Below are positions 57,820-64,000 of a stretch of 64,000 nt of DNA, piece by piece. Origin of the DNA: Enterococcus avium ATCC 14025 (GTDB lineage Bacteria; Bacillota; Bacilli; Lactobacillales; Enterococcaceae). Position numbers and translations under genes: made by a program. The notes beneath the pieces were generated by a model. It did no database searches and was not told the origin of the DNA. It worked only from the letters and a program-made list of their open reading frames with translations. Within the stretch, counting starts at the first letter, position 1. Every line of letters begins with the position of its first letter. The DNA is taken from assembly GCF_000406965.1 (NCBI RefSeq), contig NZ_KE136368.1, positions 1 through 64,000 on the forward strand, given 5' to 3'.

Positions 57820-58662
57820 ATGAATAACTTAGTTGAATCAATAGATTTTTCTTATCGCTACAATGAAGCTCCAAATGCAGCTTTAAGGAACATAAGTTTC
57901 GAAGTTCAATCAGGAGATTTTGTTGCAATAATAGGAGCAAATGGTGCTGGAAAATCAACTTTGTGTAATGCATTATCAGGATTAATTCCAAATTATTTTA
58001 TTGGTCATACAGATGGAGAAATAAGGGTTAAGGGAGAAAGTATCTCGGAAATTGGAGTCGGTGAGTTATCACAAACAGTCGGTCTAGTTTTTCAAAATCC
58101 GTTTAATCAACTATCCTATACAGCTGATACTGTAAGTGAGGAATTAGCTTTTGGGTTGGGAAATAGAGGGTTAACCAAAGAAACTATGATCGAAAAAATC
58201 AATAGAGTAGCTGAAATAGTTCAGATTACTGACTTATTAAATAGAAATCCGTTAGAGCTTTCAGGAGGACAAGTACAAAGAGTTGCTCTTGCTGCTGCAA
58301 TTATTTTAGAGCCTCAGATTTTGATTTTAGATGAATGCACTACTCAACTAGATCCTGTGGGTAGCCATCAAATTATGAAAACGGTTAAAACGTTGAATGA
58401 AAATGGCATGACAATCATAATGGTGGATCATGACATGGAGAAAATAGCTAGTTTGGCAAATAGAATTCTTGTGATGAAAGAAGGAAAATTAGTCCTAAAT
58501 GATACCCCAGAAGGAGTTTTTAGTAATCCACGACTAATGGAATATGGCGTGAGTGCTCCTGATTTTTATGAAATAACAAAAGACTATTTTTCCAATACGA
58601 CTATTTTGACTGAGGAACAGGCTGTCAAAAGGTTGCAGGAGGTGTTGATGAATGAGGATTGA
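57820..58662 (+). CDS. ECF transporter ATPase A
   Basis: A 280-residue ATPase. Walker A GANGAGKST, Q-loop VFQNPFNQL, signature LELSGGQVQRVALA, Walker B ILILDECTTQLD and switch histidine in MVDHDME. It overlaps the next ATPase gene by 11 bases. Confidence 0.94.
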   Translation: MNNLVESIDFSYRYNEAPNAALRNISFEVQSGDFVAIIGANGAGKSTLCNALSGLIPNYFIGHTDGEIRVKGESISEIGVGELSQTVGLVFQNPFNQLSYTADTVSEELAFGLGNRGLTKETMIEKINRVAEIVQITDLLNRNPLELSGGQVQRVALAAAIILEPQILILDECTTQLDPVGSHQIMKTVKTLNENGMTIIMVDHDMEKIASLANRILVMKEGKLVLNDTPEGVFSNPRLMEYGVSAPDFYEITKDYFSNTTILTEEQAVKRLQEVLMNED

Positions 58663-59466
58663 AATAAAAAATCTCATACATAAATATCCTTCTGGAGATA
58701 TTGCCCTAAATGGACTTAATACGATATTTGAAGGAATAGAACCAATCGCGATTATTGGTCAAAATGGTGCTGGAAAAACAACTTTTGTTAAACATTTAAA
58801 CGGTCTATTGAGACCTACTGAGGGAGAGGTACTAATCAATGGTGAAAACATCGAGAAACATACGACGGCTTTTTGGTCTCGAAAAATCGGTTATGTCTTT
58901 CAAAACCCAGATAATCAATTGTTTTTGGAAAGTGTAAAAAAAGAATTTGAATTTGGTCCAAAACAACAAGGCGTATCGAAAAAAGAAATCAATAAAAGGT
59001 TAGAAAAGATTGCTGATTTAGTAGGTTTAACTGATAAACTTTCCGTCCATCCATTCGATTTAAATACGACAGAAAAAAATTCTGTACGATCGGATCTATT
59101 CTCATGATGAATCCTGAAGTAATCATATTAGATGAACCTACTTGTGGGCAAGATATCATAGGAAATCAACGTTTAACTAGGATTATTGAAGCATTGAAAT
59201 TAAATCATCAACTCTGTCTAACAATTACTCATGATATGAAATTTGTTGTAAAAAATTTTGATCAAATCGTCGTTATGTCGCATGGGAAAATATTAAAAAG
59301 AGGAACAAAAGAAGTAATATTTTCTTCGCCAGAAGTATTAGAAGCTAGTTATGTAAGTCCTCCGCCAATTACAAGAGTGGGACAAAAATTAGGATTTTCA
59401 GAACCTGTTTTTAATAAGAATGAATTCCAGCAGGTTTTTGAGAAAAAGAGATTTCAACAAAGATAA
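58652..59466 (+). CDS. ECF transporter ATPase A', split by a frameshift at an A7 tract
   Basis: Two ORFs (58652-59107 and 59104-59466) are halves of one ATPase. The first has Walker A GQNGAGKTT and Q-loop VFQNPDNQLF; the second has Walker B VIILDEPTCGQD and THDMKFV. A -1 shift at A-AAA-AAT (59074-59080) joins them into a 271-residue protein reading TTEKKFCTIGSILMMNPEVII. The shift may be a one-base loss from an A8 tract, a sequencing error, or programmed slippage. Even when joined, the ABC signature is degenerate (LNTTE in place of LSGGQ), so this site may be catalytically weak. Confidence 0.8.
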
Positions 59467-59518
59467 ATGGGTGAAGTCACCCTTTATATAGATATATTAA
59501 GAAAGCGGGGATAAAAAT

Positions 59519-60967
59519 ATGGATGCAACAAAAGAAAATGAGAAAATTATAGGTGTTCCAATACCAGAAGAGGGAAGTAAAGAGTTTGAAAAAATGAATC
59601 GAATGGCTAAAAAAGCCATCCCATTGATTTTATTGATATTCACATTTGGTATTTTGGAACAACAGGCTTTTGGTATGATTTTTGTCAATATTGGACAACA
59701 GTTGGGAGCCACCAACTTAGCTCCTTTAATCACTTCAATTCCAGGAATTATTTTAGGAATTGTCTGCGTAGTTTATGGAGCGCTGGGTGACTTTGTTTCA
59801 TTGAAAAAAATGACATTATTTGGAGTAATTATTTTTGTTTTAGGTTCTATCATTGGCTTTGGGTTTGGACCTAGTAGTATTTGGGCAGTTGTTATTGCTC
59901 GAGTTTTACAATCTGCTGGTGGACAAGTGGCCGGTTCTGTCTTTTTAGTTCTAGTTTCAAAGTATATTGCAAAAGAAAATCGCGTAATCTATTATGGTAT
60001 TTTTGTAGCTGTCTTTCGTTTTTCAGCAGCTTTAGGTGTTGTTGCCGCTGGCTACATTACAAAAATTGATTGGCGTTGGTTGTTCGCTGTTCCAATTATT
60101 TCTGTTCTATTTATTCCGTCGTTGGCGAAAAATTTACCTGATGAACGTGCAGAAGGAGCAAATATTGATTGGATTGGCTTCATCTTGATTGGTGCATTCG
60201 CTGGTGCGATGACGATGTTTTTCACTGATATGAACGCGTTTTGGGCTATCTCATCTGTTGTAACGTTAGTACTATTTATTGTTTATATTAATAAAGCAAA
60301 AAATCCTTTTATCACACCAGAATTTTTGAAAAATCCTGCATTGATAGCAACAATGTCAGTTATATTCATTGGATACTTCTTCAGCTACACATTAAACGCG
60401 GGTGTTAATGCCATCGGACTAAATGTTTTTGGGATTGATTCAGCAGAAGTATCACTGTTGTTGGTTGGTTCAATTTTATTGGCAGCGGTTTTAGGATTCG
60501 TTTGTGGGCCGGTTGTTAAAAAAATTGGTCGTTCAGCTGCTATTATCATGGCGCTATCTTTTATGGGTCTAGGTTTGTTAGCTATTGCTTTTGCTATTCC
60601 TCACGGTAAAGTTTGGGCGTTAGCATTTGCACCATGTATTTATTATTTTGGAACTTCATTCTTTTACTCACCAATTGTAGATACAGCAACCTTGACAGTT
60701 GCTCCTGAGGAATCTGGTCGTGTATTAGGTGTCAATGACTTGGTACAAGCTATCACTGGGTCAGTTGGTGTTGCCGTATTTGGAGGGATGATGTCTTCTG
60801 GTGTTATGTCTGGTAGTAGTGTTGTCGGTTCAGCAGCAGGAGCGGCTTCAACATATGCAAATATTTTCTTAATTGGCGGTGTAATAGTTTTAGCAGCGCT
60901 TGTGATATTCATTGTCACTAAAAAAATGATTTACACTCACGGTGAAAAAATTCAACAAAATAAATAG
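59519..60967 (+). CDS. MFS transporter
   Basis: A 482-residue major-facilitator protein with about 13-14 hydrophobic segments, DHA2-like. The loop-2/3 motif is YGALGDFVSLKKMTLFGVI, and the helix-4 region VVIARVLQSAGGQVAGS is drug:H+ antiporter-like. Between ECF genes and nucleoside hydrolase it could move nucleosides or export the freed base. The substrate is not readable from sequence. Confidence 0.85.
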   Translation: MDATKENEKIIGVPIPEEGSKEFEKMNRMAKKAIPLILLIFTFGILEQQAFGMIFVNIGQQLGATNLAPLITSIPGIILGIVCVVYGALGDFVSLKKMTLFGVIIFVLGSIIGFGFGPSSIWAVVIARVLQSAGGQVAGSVFLVLVSKYIAKENRVIYYGIFVAVFRFSAALGVVAAGYITKIDWRWLFAVPIISVLFIPSLAKNLPDERAEGANIDWIGFILIGAFAGAMTMFFTDMNAFWAISSVVTLVLFIVYINKAKNPFITPEFLKNPALIATMSVIFIGYFFSYTLNAGVNAIGLNVFGIDSAEVSLLLVGSILLAAVLGFVCGPVVKKIGRSAAIIMALSFMGLGLLAIAFAIPHGKVWALAFAPCIYYFGTSFFYSPIVDTATLTVAPEESGRVLGVNDLVQAITGSVGVAVFGGMMSSGVMSGSSVVGSAAGAASTYANIFLIGGVIVLAALVIFIVTKKMIYTHGEKIQQNK

Positions 60968-60994
60968 GAATAATAAAGTATTGGAGGATTCAAA

Positions 60995-61942
60995 ATGGCA
61001 AAAAAAGTGATTTTAGATTGTGATCCAGGTCATGATGACGCATTAGCGTTATTAATGGCTATTGCTTCAGAGAAGATTGATTTATTAGCAGTTACTACAT
61101 CAGCTGGGAATCAACTTCCGGAAAAGACATATATTAACGCGAAGAGATTATTAACACTGGCAAAAAGTGAAGGAATACCTGTTGCTAGAGGCGCGAAAAA
61201 GCCGTTGCGTCGTGAATTGATTATTGCAGATGATGTTCATGGTGAATCTGGTATAGATGGTGCCGAACTACCAGAATCTAAAATTGCGGATTTGGATATT
61301 TCGGCGAACGATCTGATAGCAAAAATTTTGAGAGAATCAGATGAGAAGATTACTCTGATCGCTACTGGACCGTTAACAAACGTTGCGATTTTCTTATTAT
61401 CACATCCTGAACTAAAAGAGAAAATCGAACTGATTTCCTTTATGGGAGGCGCATGTTTTGGCGGGAATATGACGCCTCACGCGGAATTTAATATCTATGT
61501 GGACCCTGAAGCGGCAGATATTGTTGTTAATTCAGGTGTTCCAGTTGCTATGTTTGGTTTAGATGTGACATTAAAAGCTCAATTATTTGAAGACGATATC
61601 AAAGAAATTCGTAATATTGGGAATAAAGTAGCCACAACAATGGCTGATCTATTAGATTTTTTCAATTTAACAACTACACGACCATTCTGGGCTGATGAAA
61701 CGCATGTTGAGGGTATCCATATGCATGATCCATGTGCTGTCGCTTATGTTATTGATCCGGATATGTTTACTGTATATCCAATGAATGTACAGGTAGAGAC
61801 CAGTGATACATTAGCATTAGGCAGTACCGTAGTTGATTATGATGACGTCTATAAGAAAGAAAAAAATGTTCAAGTTGCTTTTAATCTTGATTTAGAAAAA
61901 TTCAGAGAATTGACGATGGATACGATCAAGTATTTTTCATAA
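60995..61942 (+). CDS. nucleoside hydrolase
   Basis: Cleaves ribonucleosides to base and ribose. The 315-residue protein starts with the calcium-binding signature VILDCDPGHDDALALL. The ATGPLTNVAIFLL and GGACFGGNMTPHAEFNIYVDPEAA blocks and the late aspartate in HMHDPCAVAYV complete the family pattern. Specificity for purine or pyrimidine cannot be assigned. Behind TTGGAGG. Confidence 0.95.
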   Translation: MAKKVILDCDPGHDDALALLMAIASEKIDLLAVTTSAGNQLPEKTYINAKRLLTLAKSEGIPVARGAKKPLRRELIIADDVHGESGIDGAELPESKIADLDISANDLIAKILRESDEKITLIATGPLTNVAIFLLSHPELKEKIELISFMGGACFGGNMTPHAEFNIYVDPEAADIVVNSGVPVAMFGLDVTLKAQLFEDDIKEIRNIGNKVATTMADLLDFFNLTTTRPFWADETHVEGIHMHDPCAVAYVIDPDMFTVYPMNVQVETSDTLALGSTVVDYDDVYKKEKNVQVAFNLDLEKFRELTMDTIKYFS

Positions 61943-61995
61943 GATAATTACTATCGAATACATGTATGTGAAGACAATTGGAGAGAAGTGCAGAA

Positions 61996-62913
61996 ATGAA
62001 TAAGATTACAGTAGTAGGAAGTGTTAATTTAGATACAACGATTCGTACAGAGAATTTCCCGAAACCGGGTGAAACGATTCATTCAAAAGAAGTATTTACA
62101 AACGGTGGTGGAAAAGGAGCTAATCAAGCAATTGCTGCAGCCAGAAGCGGTGCTCTTGTGAATTTTATAGGAGCCGTAGGAAATGATGATGGTGGAAAAA
62201 CGCTTGTCGATTTGCTTGACCAAGATGGAATCAATACAGTAGGGATTGCTCATTTGGATAGCGTAAGAACAGGAAGTGCTTATGTTACCGTTGATTATAG
62301 TGGAGAAAATAGTATTGTAATCTATGGAGGAGCCAACCAAGAAATTTCTAATGAACATATTTTAAAGAATCAAGAAACGATTTCTTCGAGTGATTATGTA
62401 ATTGCTCAACTGGAAACCAATCTCGAGAGTATTGAAAGAAGTTTTGAAATTGCTCAAAAAGGCTCTGCTGCCACAATTTTAAATCCTGCTCCTGCACTTG
62501 AAATGTTGCCTGAAAAAATTATTCATGCGACAGATATTTTAATACCAAATGAAATAGAATTAGAGACAATTATTGGTGTTAAAATTACTAGTGAAAGTGA
62601 TTTAGTTAGTGCAGCAAATAAAATTCACGAGTTGGGAGTTAAGGTTCTCATTGTCACATTAGGAAGTAAAGGAGCATTCTACTCTATCGCAGAAGGTAAA
62701 TCAGGATTGGTACCTGCTTTTGAAGTTCCTGCAGTGGATACAACTGCTGCAGGAGATACATTCATTGGTGCGTTTGCATCAAAATTATCTCATGATTTAC
62801 AAAATATCGAAGAAGCAATCACGTATGCAAGCAAAGCGGCCTCTTTGACAGTCCAACGGTATGGTGCTCAACCTTCTATACCCTATGAAGCAGAGTTAGC
62901 TATAGAAATATAA
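61996..62913 (+). CDS. rbsK: ribokinase
   Basis: Phosphorylates ribose released by the hydrolase to ribose-5-phosphate. The 305-residue protein has VVGSVNLDTTIRTENFPKPGETI, TNGGGKGANQAIAAARSG, ILIPNEIELE and the catalytic PAVDTTAAGDTFIGAF. ATG at 61996 lies ten bases after GGAGAG; a TTG six codons upstream is less likely. It is a paralogue of the kinase half of the regulator at 54291. Confidence 0.93.
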   Translation: MNKITVVGSVNLDTTIRTENFPKPGETIHSKEVFTNGGGKGANQAIAAARSGALVNFIGAVGNDDGGKTLVDLLDQDGINTVGIAHLDSVRTGSAYVTVDYSGENSIVIYGGANQEISNEHILKNQETISSSDYVIAQLETNLESIERSFEIAQKGSAATILNPAPALEMLPEKIIHATDILIPNEIELETIIGVKITSESDLVSAANKIHELGVKVLIVTLGSKGAFYSIAEGKSGLVPAFEVPAVDTTAAGDTFIGAFASKLSHDLQNIEEAITYASKAASLTVQRYGAQPSIPYEAELAIEI

Positions 62914-62930
62914 AAAAGTAGCGAAAGAAT

Positions 62931-62966
62931 GAAAAAGCACTTCCCATTTTTTTGGGGAAGTGTTTT
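62931..62966 (+). terminator. terminator of the nucleoside operon
   Basis: AAAAAGCACTTCCC pairs with GGGGAAGTGTTTT around a T-rich loop. Confidence 0.85.
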
Positions 62967-63104
62967 GCATGATCTTAAAAGGATTTTTCAAACTATTTAA
63001 GAAACTGTTAGTTCTAAAGAAAAAGTGTTGAAATATCTATCAATAATCATTCACTTCGCAATTGGTAGAATTTAAAATTAGAAAACAAATAAATAAAAAA
63101 AGCG

Positions 63105-63211
63105 TTGACAGCGCTTTTTTTATTTGCTATATTGAGCGTGTAAACAGATAGGGTGCAACTATTAAATTAGGCACGACCTAGGAAAGACACTTTCCTTGGG
63201 TCGTTTTTTTG
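63105..63211 (+). promoter_or_regulatory. promoter, RAT antiterminator site and terminator of a BglG-type operon
   Basis: TTGACA-17-TATATT (63105-63110, 63128-63133), with TGC before the -10, starts a leader. The ribonucleic antiterminator at 63150-63179 (GGGTGCAACT...AGGCACGACCT) overlaps the terminator CGACCTAGGAAAG/CTTTCCTTGGGTCG with T7 (63174-63211). Binding of the BglG/LicT protein encoded next would block the terminator. The 62967-63104 stretch before it holds nothing else recognisable. Confidence 0.85.
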
Positions 63212-63260
63212 TTTTTTAAATAAAAATTTGAATGTTTTTCAGAGAGGATCGGTGCAACTA

Positions 63261-64000
63261 ATGAAAGTTGTTAAAAAGATCAGTCATAATGTGATTTTAA
63301 TTGATGATGAGGGAATTGAAAAAATCGCTATGGGTAAGGGAATTGGATTTTCTGCTTTCGTTGATCAGGTATTTGATCCAGCACTGGCGGATAAGTTTTT
63401 TACTTTGGATACCAAAGAGAAGACCAAGATGTTTAGTGAGATGGCCGCTCAAATCCCTATCGAATTCATTGATTTTTCCGAGGAGATCATTCAATTTATC
63501 TCGAAAAGAATCTCTACACCGTTAGATTCAAACATTTACATTGCCTTGACGGATCACATTTATTTTGCGATTCAGCGTAAGAAAGAAGACAGTCAGGTGA
63601 CAGCAATCATGTTGCCGGAAATGAAATTGCTCTATCCGGAAGAGTATGAAACGGCGAATGAAGTCGTGGCGTTAATTAATCAACGCTATAACACAGAGTT
63701 GGAAGCAAATGAAATTGGTTTTATTACCATGCATATTATCAATGCGGAACTAGGCGAAAGAAATAGTTTAAACAGCTTAAAGATATTAGAAATGACAAAG
63801 ACGATTCTTGAGGATTTGGAGGAATCTTATGATTATCATTTTGATAAAGACTCATTAACCTATCATCGTATGATGATTCATATCAAATTTTTAGTGAAAC
63901 GTCTGATTTATCAAGAAGAGTCACCAACTGAAAACATTGGATTTTTCACCAGTACCTTTAAAGAAAGTGAACCTTATCAGACCGCAACAGCGATCAAAAA
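63261..64000 (+). CDS. BglG/LicT-family transcriptional antiterminator, partial
   Basis: The ORF runs off the window end without a stop. The N-terminus MKVVKKISHNVILIDDEGIE is the CAT RNA-binding domain, with GKGIGFS. A PRD follows with the phospho-histidines expected in TDHIYFAIQRK and FITMHIINAE, then a start of the second PRD. It should control itself and a downstream beta-glucoside-type PTS operon beyond the window through the RAT at 63150. Confidence 0.93.
   Translation, partial: MKVVKKISHNVILIDDEGIEKIAMGKGIGFSAFVDQVFDPALADKFFTLDTKEKTKMFSEMAAQIPIEFIDFSEEIIQFISKRISTPLDSNIYIALTDHIYFAIQRKKEDSQVTAIMLPEMKLLYPEEYETANEVVALINQRYNTELEANEIGFITMHIINAELGERNSLNSLKILEMTKTILEDLEESYDYHFDKDSLTYHRMMIHIKFLVKRLIYQEESPTENIGFFTSTFKESEPYQTATAIK

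Overview
The window is a chromosomal segment of a low-GC lactic acid bacterium, almost certainly an Enterococcus. This rests on the rRNA sequences, the fused thiolase/HMG-CoA reductase gene mvaE facing mvaS (the enterococcal mevalonate arrangement), GGAGG-type ribosome sites with many TTG/GTG starts, and the wealth of PTS, ECF and PRD-regulator genes. I cannot name the species from sequence alone.

Layout. 1-3963: the 3' part of an rrn operon (16S, tRNA-less spacer, 23S, 5S, two terminators). 4498-7521: an isolated rnfC-rnfD pair and a histidine phosphatase. 7575-9128: an IS3-family element that has split a bidirectional terminator. 9224-15000: L-2-hydroxyacid dehydrogenase, nrdI, a probable unassigned structured ncRNA, mvaS and mvaE. 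15030-20321: acetyltransferases, an EEP-family hydrolase, a LURP-one protein, a Cof phosphatase and ung. 20479-26424: pta, then an alpha-glucoside PTS locus (IIBC, GH4 6-phospho-alpha-glucosidase, an RpiR regulator with an in-frame TGA, a membrane protein, IIA). 26581-33958: tsaE, repair and exonuclease genes, murB, and a pantothenate/CoA group (panT-like, coaC, coaB, MDR reductase). 34172-38550: potRABCD polyamine uptake.

38913-54123 is accessory in character. It holds an IS91-like HUH element with a nested zinc-ribbon ORF. Next is a galactitol-type PTS operon with its own PRD regulator, two zinc dehydrogenases, an SDR and an FSA/transaldolase-like aldolase. A T-box operon follows (opine-dehydrogenase family, Asp/Glu-racemase family, MetQ-like lipoprotein), then an IS1182-family element flanked by two copies of a terminator hairpin. 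54291-62913 is a nucleoside-salvage locus. A LacI-type repressor fused to a PfkB sugar kinase faces an operon of ECF S, T, A and A' subunits (A' frameshifted), an MFS permease, a nucleoside hydrolase and ribokinase. The window ends in a BglG/LicT-type antiterminator preceded by a RAT/terminator.

The best candidates for undescribed biology are the T-box-controlled opine-dehydrogenase/racemase/MetQ operon (specifier loop best read as Met), the repressor-kinase fusion driving an ECF nucleoside system, the orphan RnfCD pair, the structured RNA between nrdI and mvaS, and two unrelated insertion sequences that both landed in intrinsic terminators.
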